Source of the DNA: Maricaulis sp963975345
Lineage (GTDB): Bacteria; Pseudomonadota; Alphaproteobacteria; Caulobacterales; Maricaulaceae
Length of the DNA stretch: 64,000 nt
Direction: 5' to 3'
Assembly: GCF_963975345.1 (NCBI RefSeq)
Contig: NZ_CAXBGE010000006.1
Location: forward strand, 1-64,000
A program made the position numbers and the translations under genes. Positions within the stretch are counted from its first letter, which is position 1. The number at the start of each line of letters is the position of its first letter. The notes under the pieces were generated by a model. It made no database searches. It was not told the DNA's origin and saw only the letters and a list, made by a program, of their open reading frames with translations. Shown here piece by piece: positions 50,493 to 59,341 of the stretch.

Positions 50493-50870
50493 TTACAGCG
50501 CGAGTTTGACAAGAGCGAACACCGTGACCAGCCACAGGCCCAGTGTCAGAAATGTATTGCCGAGCAGAAGCATCACCTTGGTGCCGGGCTTGTGAATATA
50601 GTCTTCGATCACGACCTGCAGGCCGGACCGCATATGATGGAAGCCGGCGGTCAGCGTCAGCAGGGTCACGATCGCGCCGAAGGGCGAAGCGAGCAGGGTC
50701 CGCATCGCGGACGGGTCCGGGGCGCCGGATGTTGCGAGCAGCCAGACAAAGACCGGCACGAGAAAGAAGAGCGCGACCGAGGTGGCGCGCTGGGCGATGA
50801 AATGCGCTGTGCCGTGTCCGGAAGCGCCGAGGCCGCGCACTTTGGCGGCAGGGGTTCTGTAATCCGTCAT
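50493..50870 (-). CDS. sdhD: Succinate dehydrogenase membrane anchor subunit SdhD
   Basis: The smaller haem-b/quinone anchor of complex II, with three membrane helices. The 125-residue product starts RTPAAKVRGLGASGHGTAHF, and HFIAQRATSVALFFLVPVFV is the conserved first-helix region; a histidine in GFHHMRSGLQVVIEDYIH fits the haem ligand in helix II. It lies between sdhC (3 nt upstream) and sdhA. Confidence 0.93.
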   Translation of the reverse strand: MTDYRTPAAKVRGLGASGHGTAHFIAQRATSVALFFLVPVFVWLLATSGAPDPSAMRTLLASPFGAIVTLLTLTAGFHHMRSGLQVVIEDYIHKPGTKVMLLLGNTFLTLGLWLVTVFALVKLAL

Positions 50871-50873
50871 CGA

Positions 50874-51266
50874 TCAGCTCCCAAAGCCAAGCCAGAGGGC
50901 GGCGGTCGGGATGACCGCAACCACCATGATCGCCATCGAACGGAAATTCGAACCCTTGGGGTCAAATCCCTTGCCGATGTCCCAGAACAGATGCCGCAGA
51001 CCATTGAGCCAGTGAAAGCTCACTGAATAGGTCAACAGGATCAGGCCGAAGCGCGTCACCCAGGCCATCCAGCCCTCGAACAGGAAGGCAATCGAACCCT
51101 CAGCGCCGAAGGCCAGCAAGACCAGCCAGACCGCAATCGCGACCGCACCGATATAATTGCCAATGCCGGTGACCCGGTGAAGAATCGAAGATGCCATCGT
51201 CGCATGCCAGCGCCAGACCTGAAGGTGTGGTGACATCGGCCGCGGATCGGACCAGTCGGAAGCCAT
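50874..51266 (-). CDS. sdhC: Succinate dehydrogenase cytochrome b556 subunit SdhC
   Basis: The larger membrane anchor of complex II. The 130-residue product begins MASDWSDPRPMSPHLQVWRW and shows SSILHRVTGIGNYIGAV (the SxxHRxTG quinone/haem region) and a second histidine in SFHWLNGLRHLFWD. Three helices. ATG 51266 has AAAGGG 7 nt upstream; the frame is open to 51317. First gene of sdhCDAB, so the operon promoter should lie in 51267-51458. Confidence 0.95.
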   Translation of the reverse strand: MASDWSDPRPMSPHLQVWRWHATMASSILHRVTGIGNYIGAVAIAVWLVLLAFGAEGSIAFLFEGWMAWVTRFGLILLTYSVSFHWLNGLRHLFWDIGKGFDPKGSNFRSMAIMVVAVIPTAALWLGFGS

Positions 51267-51434
51267 GAGGCACCCTTTCGAAAGCAGTGTCGGTATCGCC
51301 GAACGCAGGACGCGCATCAGCCTTGAGTCTCACCCCGCACAATAGGCCGCACATTGTCAGGGTCAACGCGGTGAGGCGCAGACCGCTGACAAGTTGCAGA
51401 CATTTATGCCCGCCGGGCCTGAATTACTGAAGAA

Positions 51435-51453
51435 CCCGCCGGCGAATGGCGGG
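51435..51453 (-). terminator. Hairpin between exporter unit and sdhC, weak terminator
   Basis: A 6-bp CCCGCC/GGCGGG stem with a 7-nt loop lies 6 nt past the ABC permease stop; on the minus strand it is followed by TTCTTC. A T run is lacking, so this is a weak candidate. Confidence 0.35.
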
Positions 51454-51458
51454 CACGA

Positions 51459-52682
51459 TCAGCTACGGGAATTCAGGGCCGGAGAACCCGACGCGGCTTT
51501 GCGCGCCGGACCTATACTGGCCAGGAGTCCGGTTGCGGCTCCACCCGCCAGCACGAGAAGGCCAAGCTTGAGGTCCAGATCAAACGGGAAGCTGACAACG
51601 GCTTGTGCCAGCGCCGCAGCGCCGCCGACCAGAATAATACCCGCAATACCCCCAACAGCGCCCAGCACGAGCCCTTCCATCAGCACTTGAACGAGGATAT
51701 TTCCGGCACTTGCCCCGCTCATCATCATGAGGGCGATGTCGCGCTTTTTCATGTCCACTGCGGCCATGGATGCAGCGGCATATCCGGTGACGGCGACCAT
51801 AATCGACACCAAGGCGATCGCGATCAACAGTCGGGCGATCAAATCGCGCTGGCGCGCCATCGCTTCCGCTGGCGCGGCCGGATCGGCATAAATGAACGGG
51901 GGCGAGTTGGTCTGCGAGGCTCCGTGCGCGCGGCGCAGCGCCCGATCCGCGTCGATCAGGGCGGCGTCCCGGTCGGTGCCGGGGGTGAGGACAATGGTCA
52001 ATCGCTCGACCTCATGGGCCAGCGTCGGAAAGCTGACACTGTCCGGCGCTTCAAAATAGCGGGCGGCAGCGGCAAACGGGGTGATGACAGAATTGCGATA
52101 CCGTTCGGCCAGCTGCGACCGTGGCTCGCCAAGAACGCCCGCAAGCGAGCAGCTTACCCCGTTGATCCTGAAGCTTGCGGCGTCTCCTGCCCCGTCGGGA
52201 AAGAGCATCCGGAAGGCCCCCGGTCCCAGCAAACACAGGCGCTCGGTGCCAGCCGTTTCGGCGGCCGTCAGAACGCGGCCCTGGACGACGGGCATGTCCG
52301 CCTCATAACCGAATGCTCCACTCACACCGAACACCGTGAGGGAAGTTTGTTCCCGGCCAGCCCGGACATCTGCCACGGACATCCGCCAGGCGGCGGTTGC
52401 CTCCACGCGGTCGCCCAGGACTTCGCGGAGACGGGCGATATCAGCGACCCGTGGTGGGCCAAACCGGTCTTCGATCAGGCGATTCTCACTGATGACCAGG
52501 GAGCGGGAATAGGCACCGAAAGTGAGGGCCTCCATGGCACGGGCATAGCCACTCAATACACCCGCCGTCAGCGCAACCCCGGCTGTGCCACCCGCCAGGG
52601 TCGCGATCATCAGCGCGGCGCGCATCGGACGACTGAAGGCCGACCACAGGGCCAGATGGAAAAGGGCGGCGATCCGCATCAT
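51459..52682 (-). CDS. ABC transporter permease, FtsX/MacB-like
   Basis: A 407-residue permease of the FtsX fold: one N-terminal membrane helix (~22-45), a large periplasmic domain (~50-280), then three helices (~285-395), ending GLLASIGPARKAASGSPALN. This is the MacB/LolE/YknZ type, which works by mechanical coupling on periplasmic substrates. Its ATG overlaps the ATPase stop by 4 nt, so it follows the ATPase directly. The nucleotide-binding domain is a separate protein here, unlike MacB. Together with the adaptor and the secreted Cys-rich peptide upstream it forms one operon. Confidence 0.9.
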   Translation of the reverse strand: MMRIAALFHLALWSAFSRPMRAALMIATLAGGTAGVALTAGVLSGYARAMEALTFGAYSRSLVISENRLIEDRFGPPRVADIARLREVLGDRVEATAAWRMSVADVRAGREQTSLTVFGVSGAFGYEADMPVVQGRVLTAAETAGTERLCLLGPGAFRMLFPDGAGDAASFRINGVSCSLAGVLGEPRSQLAERYRNSVITPFAAAARYFEAPDSVSFPTLAHEVERLTIVLTPGTDRDAALIDADRALRRAHGASQTNSPPFIYADPAAPAEAMARQRDLIARLLIAIALVSIMVAVTGYAAASMAAVDMKKRDIALMMMSGASAGNILVQVLMEGLVLGAVGGIAGIILVGGAAALAQAVVSFPFDLDLKLGLLVLAGGAATGLLASIGPARKAASGSPALNSRS

Positions 52683-53398
52683 GAACCAACCCCGGCTTTG
52701 GTCATGCTGTCGCCCGTGATGCGGCCGGCCGTCAGGGTCACGGTCCGGTCGGCCTGATCGATCACAATGGGATCGTGGCTCGCGGCAAGGATGCAGGCCC
52801 CGCTTGCGGCGGCTCGCCTGAGGTGACCGACGACCATGATTGCCGTTTCGGCATCAAGCGAAGCGGTCGGTTCATCGCAGATGACCAGCTTCGGCGAAAG
52901 GACCAGTGCGCGGGCGAGCCCGACGCGCATCCGCTCCCCGCCGGAAAGCTGACCAACGAGGCGATGCGCCTTGCCGCCAAGCTCCACATCGTCCAGCGCG
53001 GCTCTGGCAAGCTCGCGAGACGCGTCAATGGTGCGGCCGGAAAACAATCCCGGTAGCGCGACATTATCGAGCGCCGTCATGCGTTCCACCACGCCGGAGT
53101 CCTGAAGCACGTAGCCCAGCTTGCCCCGCCGCAATTGCGCGAGCTCGCGGTCACTCAGAGGCCGGGTATCGGTGCCCATGAACAGGACTCGGCCTTCGCT
53201 CGGCCGATCCAGCAACCCGGCGAGGTTCAACAAGGTCGTTTTTCCGGACGCCGATCGCCCGCGCAACACCGTGATTTCTTTCGCCACGAGGGCGAGATCG
53301 GCGCCGCTCAAAGCGGCCACGTCTTCCCGGCCGGACCGATAGACCCTGCTTACCCCGTCAACCCGGAGAATTTCAGCGTCACCAGAGTCATCTTGCAT
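52679..53398 (-). CDS. ABC transporter ATP-binding protein, MacB/LolD-like
   Basis: A 239-residue ABC ATPase. Walker A GRSASGKTTLLNLAGLL, Q-loop VLQDSGVVERMTALDNV, signature QLSGGERMRVGLARAL, Walker B LVICDEPTASLD, and the switch histidine in LAASHDP. This pattern is typical of MacB/LolD-type (drug/lipoprotein/peptide) ATPases. It overlaps the adaptor gene by 11 nt and the permease gene by 4 nt. It powers the adjacent FtsX-like permease. Confidence 0.93.
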   Translation of the reverse strand: MQDDSGDAEILRVDGVSRVYRSGREDVAALSGADLALVAKEITVLRGRSASGKTTLLNLAGLLDRPSEGRVLFMGTDTRPLSDRELAQLRRGKLGYVLQDSGVVERMTALDNVALPGLFSGRTIDASRELARAALDDVELGGKAHRLVGQLSGGERMRVGLARALVLSPKLVICDEPTASLDAETAIMVVGHLRRAAASGACILAASHDPIVIDQADRTVTLTAGRITGDSMTKAGVGS

Positions 53399-54638
53399 TG
53401 CCGGTTATGACCTCTTCACCCGGTTCAAGCCCGTCAATCACTTCGATATAGGTCTGGTCCTCGCCGCCGACGCGGATTTCACGGGCTTCCCAGCCCTGAT
53501 CCTTGGCTACGAAAATTCGGCGTAATCCGCGGCGATGGAGCTCACCTGTCTCAAACCCACGCAAGGTGGCCCGCCTCAGCGTCGGCTCGTCGGGAAGCGC
53601 TCGGCCCGCCCTTCGCTCAAGCTCTGCTATGAGTTCCGGAGAAAACTCGGGCACATAGCCACGCGGTTCGAAATACAGCGCTTCGATGGGAATGCGCAGG
53701 ACCGAGCGGGCGTCGCTGCGGACAAATTCGACCGAAGCGGTCATACCGGGCAAAAGTTCTCCCAGCCTGTTGTCAACCTCGACAATGACCTCATAGCTGA
53801 CGAAGCGTCCCAAGCGAACGGGCGCGCGCCGGATGGCGCTGATCGTGCCCGCGAAGGGCCGGCCCGGATTGGCGTCCACAGTGGCGCGGACTGTCATGCC
53901 GTCCTCGATCCGGGTGATGTCGGCTTCCGGCACGCTCGCTTCAATTTGCATCCTGTCGAGATTGCTGGCGACGACGAACACGGTTGGCGAGCTCTGCAAA
54001 GCATTGACCGCCTGGCCGAGCTCGACGCGCCGGTCGAGGACAAAGCCATCGACCGGTGAACGGATTTCTGTCCGTTCAAGATCAATTTCGGCGCGCCGCA
54101 GGGCTTCGCGCGCCAGGTCGGCATTGGCGCTAGCGCCTTGTAGGTCGGCCTCAAGCGCGCGCACCCCAAATTGCGCATTTTCAAGCTCGGCCTGCCGTCC
54201 AGAGGGCAGAGCGGCCAGCCGCTCAAGACGTGCAAGCTGCGCGCGGGCTTCATCCAGGTGGGCGGCAACGGAACGTGTGGCAGCCTCGCGCGCCGCGAGT
54301 TGGGCCTGCGCCTGGGCGACAGCGCTCTCAAACCGGGCCGGGTCGATCCGGGCCAGCAGGTCGCCTGCCGAGACCGAATCGTTGAAATCAGCGTGAATTT
54401 CCAAAATCCGGCCCGTCACTTCGGCACCGATTTCCACTTCAGTCGCCGCCCGCACGGGGCCGACAGCCGGGATCACCTCAAGGATATCACCGATCTCGGC
54501 AGTCGCGGTGACGTAGGAATTCTGTCCCGCCTGTCCCCGCACACCTCCTGCGCCATCGCAGCCCATGAGGCTCGCGAGGGCCAAGCCGGCCACCAGACAG
54601 ACGCCGAACTTTCCCCCGGATCCAGAACTCAAGCTCAA
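53388..54638 (-). CDS. Periplasmic membrane-fusion adaptor (HlyD/MacA-like lipoprotein)
   Basis: A 416-residue RND/MacA-type adaptor. A lipoprotein signal (LALASLMGC) anchors it, then a beta barrel/lipoyl half (EIGDILEVIPAVGPVRAATE, IGAEVTGRILEIHADFNDSV), a coiled-coil hairpin (~80-190, many A/R/E/L), and the C-terminal barrel (RIPIEALYFEPRGYVPEF). Such adaptors bridge an inner-membrane ABC permease to TolC. The start is one of two TTG codons (54638 preferred for the signal peptide; GGAG just upstream). It overlaps the ATPase gene by 11 nt. Confidence 0.9.
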   Translation of the reverse strand: MSLSSGSGGKFGVCLVAGLALASLMGCDGAGGVRGQAGQNSYVTATAEIGDILEVIPAVGPVRAATEVEIGAEVTGRILEIHADFNDSVSAGDLLARIDPARFESAVAQAQAQLAAREAATRSVAAHLDEARAQLARLERLAALPSGRQAELENAQFGVRALEADLQGASANADLAREALRRAEIDLERTEIRSPVDGFVLDRRVELGQAVNALQSSPTVFVVASNLDRMQIEASVPEADITRIEDGMTVRATVDANPGRPFAGTISAIRRAPVRLGRFVSYEVIVEVDNRLGELLPGMTASVEFVRSDARSVLRIPIEALYFEPRGYVPEFSPELIAELERRAGRALPDEPTLRRATLRGFETGELHRRGLRRIFVAKDQGWEAREIRVGGEDQTYIEVIDGLEPGEEVITGNAR

Positions 54639-54643
54639 CTCTC

Positions 54644-55315
54644 CTACGGGGCCGTATAGCCCTCCATGACCGTTCCTTGCTGCATTGGGTGATTGGCTTC
54701 GCGATGCAGGGCGTAAAACCAGTTGGCGCCGACAGGAATGTCATAGATTTGCACAGGATTGGTCAAGGTCCAGCCCTCCTCAGGCTGTCCGATGAAGCGA
54801 AAATAGCTAACCCTCAACCTTCGGGTCTGGACGCTTTCACCATCATGGATCAGCTCGCCACAACCCGCATGGCTTATCACATATTCGCCCTGGTGGCGCA
54901 GGGTTTCGCCGGACGAGTCGGTTACGGTTTCGACTGCGGGGATACGCACCTCATCGCCCTCCGACAGGCTGCGGGACATGATTGGCGGGCTCACGGAGCG
55001 GATACTCAGCTGCCTGGGAGAGCTTCCGCCCAACTCCGACTCGCTGCGAAGGATCACGCCGGCGAAAGCGCGAAAGGTCGCTGGCGGAGTCCACTGCCCG
55101 TTGACAAGAAGGTAAGACATCTCCGCGCGCACCTGACCGGCGCGCGATTGGCCGATCTCGATCCGCAGTGCGCCGGGCTGCATTCCCCCGTCACGCCAGA
55201 AGGAATAGACGAACTCCTCGCCACGTGGAGGCTGCAATTCATCAAAATTGATGGGGGGACAAGACGCATCGGTCGATGTGGTGAACAACAGGGCGCTTAG
55301 CAAGAGAGTGATCAT
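54644..55315 (-). CDS. Secreted protein of unknown function in the exporter unit
   Basis: A 223-residue protein with a signal peptide (MITLLLSALLFTTSTDAS). The mature part is beta-rich (FVYSFWRDGGMQPGALRIEI; later SPPIMSRSLSEGDEVRIP) with two cysteines. I do not recognise a domain family. ATG 55315 has GGAG 9 nt upstream. It lies between the Cys-rich peptide gene and the adaptor, whose start is 5 nt downstream. It may bind or process the peptide in the periplasm (inference from position only). Confidence 0.65.
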   Translation of the reverse strand: MITLLLSALLFTTSTDASCPPINFDELQPPRGEEFVYSFWRDGGMQPGALRIEIGQSRAGQVRAEMSYLLVNGQWTPPATFRAFAGVILRSESELGGSSPRQLSIRSVSPPIMSRSLSEGDEVRIPAVETVTDSSGETLRHQGEYVISHAGCGELIHDGESVQTRRLRVSYFRFIGQPEEGWTLTNPVQIYDIPVGANWFYALHREANHPMQQGTVMEGYTAP

Positions 55316-55396
55316 GACGGACATCTCCAAATTCGGCGACCCACTCGGTACCGGCAGAGCAGCACCGGAGCGGGCCGACTTTAGACACTGGGCCTG

Positions 55397-55561
55397 CTAT
55401 TCGGGAAGGCAGGCATAAGCGCAGCCATTTTTGCAGGCCGCGTTGAGTTCGGGCTCATCAGGGTACCAACCATCGCACCGAGCAAAGCAAGTTTGACAGT
55501 TTGCCCAAGCCGCGCCGCCAAGTGCCAGGGTAAATACCATAGCCGCAACAAGTCGTTTCAT
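55397..55561 (-). CDS. Secreted six-cysteine small peptide
   Basis: A 54-residue precursor. Residues 1-20 form a Sec signal peptide (MKRLVAAMVFTLALGGAAWA); the mature ~34 residues carry six cysteines at 22, 25, 29, 43, 47 and 51, spaced C-x2-C-x3-C-x13-C-x3-C-x3-C. The two CxxxC pairs separated by a loop resemble the helical-hairpin (CX3C-Xn-CX3C) layout of disulfide-rich peptides and some metal-binding peptides. I recognise no named family. ATG 55561 is fixed by the signal peptide. It lies directly upstream of the exporter genes, 81 bp before the unknown secreted protein. Confidence 0.75.
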   Translation of the reverse strand: MKRLVAAMVFTLALGGAAWANCQTCFARCDGWYPDEPELNAACKNGCAYACLPE

Positions 55562-55857
55562 GTCAGATTCTCCAAGTCTAGTTTGATGTAGAACCTTGCA
55601 AGGCTCCAACAGCTAAGCATTACACTGAGGGCAATGCAACCCAAAAGTGTTTTTCACGAATTACCACCCACCGGAATTTTTGATCGACCGATGGACCCTG
55701 CATTTCAATCTGACTTTCCCGATGACCATCCCCTGCTGCCACAGCCCATTGCCGCAGAAGATTTGGGCGCGACCGCTATCGGATTGGCCGAATGGCAAAA
55801 TCCGTATGGCAATCTCCTGCAAGCAGACTAGCCTGTCGCCGACACAGGGAGCTGATC

Positions 55858-56727
55858 ATGAACAACCCGTCCCCCACCGCCGTCGTCACTGGTGCCTCCA
55901 CCGGCATCGGCCATGCCTGCACAGCCAAGCTGGTCGCCGAGGGCTGGCATGTCTTCGCTGGCGTTCGCAAACAGGCGGATGCTGACCGTCTGAAGGAAGA
56001 ATTTGGTGCCACCGTCACACCGTTGACGATGGAAGTCACCGATATGGCCTCGATGCAGGGCGCCGCGGACACGGTCCGGGCGGCCCTCAAGGGCGTGAAG
56101 TTGAAAGGGCTGGTCAATAATGCCGGGATCGCGGTCGCTGGCCCGATGCTCACTTTGCCGATCGAGGAGTTCCAGCATCAGCTCGACGTCAATGTCACCG
56201 GCGTCGTCCGCGCCACCCAAGCGTTCGGACCTTTGCTTGGCGCCGATGAGAGTCTGAGCGGTGAGCCGGGCCGGATCGTGATGATGTCTTCGGTGGCCGG
56301 CGAGATGGGGGGGCCTTTTCTGGGCCCCTATTCGGCCTCAAAACACGCCGTCGAAGGCCTGTCCAAATCGCTGCGCCGTGAAATGATGTTGTTCGGGATC
56401 GAAGTGATCGTGCTCGGACCCGGCGCCGTGGCGACCCCCATCTGGTCCAAATCCGATGAAGTCGACATTACGCCCTATGAGGGCTCGGCCTATTACAAGG
56501 CCCTGACCCGGCTGCGCAATTACATGAGCAAGAGCGGCCCGGAAGGCTTCCCGCCCTCGGTGATCGCTGACCGCGCCTTTCGCGCTCTGAGCGAGGACAA
56601 GCCGCGCTTTCGCTATGCCATCGTGCCCCAGCGCTTCACCAATTGGTCGCTGCCCCGCATGCTGCCGGAACGCATGGTCAATAATATTCTCGCCAAGCGT
56701 CTCGGGCTGACGCGGCGCGAGCACTGA
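55858..56727 (+). CDS. Short-chain dehydrogenase/reductase (SDR)
   Basis: A 289-residue classical SDR. NAD(P) motif TGASTGIGHACTAKL, NNAGIAVAGPML, catalytic S in MMSSVAGEMGGPFLGPYSASK (Y and K in YSASK). GADPGxxxx-type loops later bind the cofactor. Possible substrates include steroid-like or fatty alcohols; not determinable. ATG 55858 has GGGAG 6 nt upstream. It is divergent from the Cys-rich peptide gene across a 296 bp gap that holds a short, weakly supported frame (55634-55831). Confidence 0.92.
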   Translation: MNNPSPTAVVTGASTGIGHACTAKLVAEGWHVFAGVRKQADADRLKEEFGATVTPLTMEVTDMASMQGAADTVRAALKGVKLKGLVNNAGIAVAGPMLTLPIEEFQHQLDVNVTGVVRATQAFGPLLGADESLSGEPGRIVMMSSVAGEMGGPFLGPYSASKHAVEGLSKSLRREMMLFGIEVIVLGPGAVATPIWSKSDEVDITPYEGSAYYKALTRLRNYMSKSGPEGFPPSVIADRAFRALSEDKPRFRYAIVPQRFTNWSLPRMLPERMVNNILAKRLGLTRREH

Positions 56728-56816
56728 AGCCGCACCGCTTGCCGACAATCGCCGTGTGGTCGAGAATGATTGCACTCGAAATACGAAGGGGCGCCCGAGG
56801 CGCTTGGGGGACTGAT

Positions 56817-58685
56817 ATGAGCTACCGCACGATTTCGCACGCCTCGATCGCCGGCTTGATGGCCCTGGCATTGGCCGCTTGTGGCCAGAGCGCTGAGGTG
56901 CCCGCTAGCGAGACCGCAGCACCGGCCAGTCAGACCATTTCCGAAGTCGCCGCTCCAGCGGCACAAACTGAGCCAGCCGACGCCACAGCCACGGCGGCGT
57001 TCGCGGCGCTGGTCACAGATTTTGAGGCCTTCGAACTGGCCAATAGCCCGAGCGAGCGCGGTCGCCGCGGCGATCTGGAAGCGCTGGGGCAATGGGCCGA
57101 TATCTCGCCGGAAACACTGGCGGCTCAATTTGCCGCCGAGGCCGACTTCCTTGCGCGGCTTGATGGCATCGACGCTGCCACATTGTCCCAAAGCGACCAG
57201 GTCTCGCGTGCTGTGCTCGACTATATCCTGCGGTTCCGAACCGAGCTGGCGCCCTTCGATGAGGCCCGCATCGCCTTCAATTCCGATAGCGGTTTCTTCT
57301 TCTCGCCCTCCTATGCCGCCTCATCCGCCCGGCCGCGCACGATTGCCGAAGGCGAAGCCTGGATCCGCCGCATCAATGGGATTGCCGGTTATTTCCAACA
57401 GAATATCAACTGGATGCGGCGCGGCCTCGAGGCCGGTTTTACCCAGCCACGCATCATCGCTGAATCCGCCGCCGACCAAGTCACCGGCCTGAGCGATCCG
57501 GCAACGCTGCGGGCGATCCTGATCGAGCCGATCGACGATCTGCCGACCTCATTGCCAGCCGCCGAACGCGCGCGCCTCTATGCGCAGGCCGTCGCCGCGA
57601 TCGAAAGCTCCGCCCAGCCCGCCTATGTCGCCCTGGCCAGCTTTTTTCGCGATGAGTACGTGCCGCAAACCCGCACCAGTCTTGGCATTTCCGATGTGCC
57701 CGGCGGCCGTGCCTATTACCAGACACTGGTGCGCTTCCACACCACGCTCGATACCTCGCCGGAAGAGGTGCACCAGCGGGGGCTCGCCGAAGTCGCGCGG
57801 ATCCGGGCTGAGATGGAAGCCGTCATCGCTGAAACCGGCTTTGAGGGTACATTCGCCGAATTCCTCAACTTCCTGCGGACCGATCCGCAATTCTACGCCT
57901 CGACGCCGGAGGAATTGCTGATGCACGCCTCTTGGATCGCCAAACGGCTCGACGATCAGATGCCGCGCTTCTTCGGCCATCTGCCGCGCCTCTCTTATGG
58001 CGTGCGACCGGTGCCGGACACAATGGCGCCGACCTATACCACCGGCCGCTATTGGCCCGGCGATATGGAGCGCGGCGTGGCTGGCGGCTATATGGTCAAT
58101 ACCTATAATCTGACCCAGCGCCCGCTCTACACCCTGCCGGCCCTGACCGCCCACGAGGCCGTGCCCGGTCACCACCATCAGGGCTCGATCGCGCAAGAGC
58201 TGGAAAACGTCCCGGATTTCCGCCGCGACACCTATATCACCGCCTTCGGCGAGGGTTGGGGTCTGTATTCGGAAACTCTGGGTCGCGATATGGGCATCTA
58301 TACGACGCCCTATGAGGAGTTCGGCCGGCTGAGCTATGAGATGTGGCGTGCCTGCCGTCTCGTCGTCGATACCGGCATTCATTACATGGGCTGGACCCGC
58401 GACCAGGCCGAAGCCTGTTTCCTCGAAAATTCGGCCCTGGCACCGCACAATATCCGCACCGAAGTGCTGCGTTATATCTCCTGGCCCGGCCAAGCGCTGG
58501 CCTATAAGACCGGTGAATTGCTGATGCGAGACCTGCGGGCGGAAGCCGAGGAACGCCTTGGCGAAAGCTTCGACATTCGCGCCTTCCACGACGTCTTGCT
58601 GCAGGACGGCTCAATGCCGCTCTCGGCGCTCGACGCCAAGATGCACCGGTGGATGGACGAGCAAGACGCCGCAAACCAGGACTAG
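56817..58685 (+). CDS. DUF885 family secreted metallopeptidase-like protein
   Basis: A 622-residue DUF885 protein. It has a lipoprotein-like signal peptide (LALAACGQS) and an Ala/Pro-rich linker, then the large helical catalytic domain with ALTAHEAVPGHHHQG, the zinc-binding HExxH-like motif (here HEAVPGHH), and TAFGEGWGLYSETLG further on, with the third ligand region. Family members are predicted M3-like peptidases of unknown specificity. ATG 56817 has a G-rich ribosome site 6 nt upstream and is fixed by the signal peptide. It lies 89 bp after the SDR gene. Confidence 0.9.
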   Translation: MSYRTISHASIAGLMALALAACGQSAEVPASETAAPASQTISEVAAPAAQTEPADATATAAFAALVTDFEAFELANSPSERGRRGDLEALGQWADISPETLAAQFAAEADFLARLDGIDAATLSQSDQVSRAVLDYILRFRTELAPFDEARIAFNSDSGFFFSPSYAASSARPRTIAEGEAWIRRINGIAGYFQQNINWMRRGLEAGFTQPRIIAESAADQVTGLSDPATLRAILIEPIDDLPTSLPAAERARLYAQAVAAIESSAQPAYVALASFFRDEYVPQTRTSLGISDVPGGRAYYQTLVRFHTTLDTSPEEVHQRGLAEVARIRAEMEAVIAETGFEGTFAEFLNFLRTDPQFYASTPEELLMHASWIAKRLDDQMPRFFGHLPRLSYGVRPVPDTMAPTYTTGRYWPGDMERGVAGGYMVNTYNLTQRPLYTLPALTAHEAVPGHHHQGSIAQELENVPDFRRDTYITAFGEGWGLYSETLGRDMGIYTTPYEEFGRLSYEMWRACRLVVDTGIHYMGWTRDQAEACFLENSALAPHNIRTEVLRYISWPGQALAYKTGELLMRDLRAEAEERLGESFDIRAFHDVLLQDGSMPLSALDAKMHRWMDEQDAANQD

Positions 58686-58691
58686 ATCGCC

Positions 58692-59306
58692 ATGATGTTC
58701 GCCCTCACAGATTTTCTCGTGGTCCTCGGCTGCGGCCTCGGCATCTGGCGGCTCTGGCCGCATCGCCGCAAGGGCGATGTCCGCATGGTCCGGCTTGGCT
58801 TGGCGTTCATCGGCTTGGCCGCCCTCGTTGGCGTGGTCCGCTTCGCGACAGGCCAGGTCGAGGGGCTGGCGCAATGGCATAGTCTGGCAAGCACATTCGC
58901 TGGCGCTGCCGGCATGTTGCTGATCGCGCTCGGCGTCGCTTGGGAGGCTTTTCCGATCCGGCTACCGTCGGGCGTGGGACGCTATTTGCGGATCGGAATT
59001 CCGGTTCTGATCCTCGGCATGATGGCTTGGCCGGGCAGCGCTGACCTGCTGGCTCTGCTCCCAAAACTGGCCCTGCTGCTGGGCCTCGCCGCCAGCATCG
59101 CCCTGCTCGTGCATCGCCGCTGGCAGACCGGTCTGCTCTGGCTGTTCGCCTGGCTTTTGCTCGGCTTTGCTTCGGTCGTGATCGGTGGCAGTCGCGAGGA
59201 AACCACGTTCGGCATCGCCAACTGGCACATCTACCACACGCTGCTGGCGTTCTGGACCGTTCTGGCGGGCGAGGGAATCCGGCGGGTGATTGCCAGCCGC
59301 GCTTGA
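58692..59306 (+). CDS. Hypothetical membrane protein with about six helices
   Basis: A 204-residue hydrophobic protein: an N-terminal helix (MMFALTDFLVVLGCGLGIW), then five more segments with a tryptophan-rich end (WLFAWLLLGFASVVIGG). No recognised family. It lies 6 bp after the DUF885 gene and its end overlaps the mtaB frame only slightly upstream of the chosen mtaB start. Co-transcription with mtaB is likely. Confidence 0.75.
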   Translation: MMFALTDFLVVLGCGLGIWRLWPHRRKGDVRMVRLGLAFIGLAALVGVVRFATGQVEGLAQWHSLASTFAGAAGMLLIALGVAWEAFPIRLPSGVGRYLRIGIPVLILGMMAWPGSADLLALLPKLALLLGLAASIALLVHRRWQTGLLWLFAWLLLGFASVVIGGSREETTFGIANWHIYHTLLAFWTVLAGEGIRRVIASRA

Positions 59307-59341
59307 CCTCAAGGCTTGGCTCCACCACTTATCCACGCTTC

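Noticed and set aside
49749..51026. 425-codon plus-strand open frame opposite sdhA/sdhD/sdhC
   Set aside because: It spans three genes of a conserved operon on the other strand, so it cannot be real without breaking all of them.
55634..55831. 65-codon plus-strand frame before the SDR gene
   Set aside because: The only possible ribosome site (GAGGG) is 2 nt from the ATG, too close for use, and no family is recognised. It may be chance; conservation in relatives would decide.
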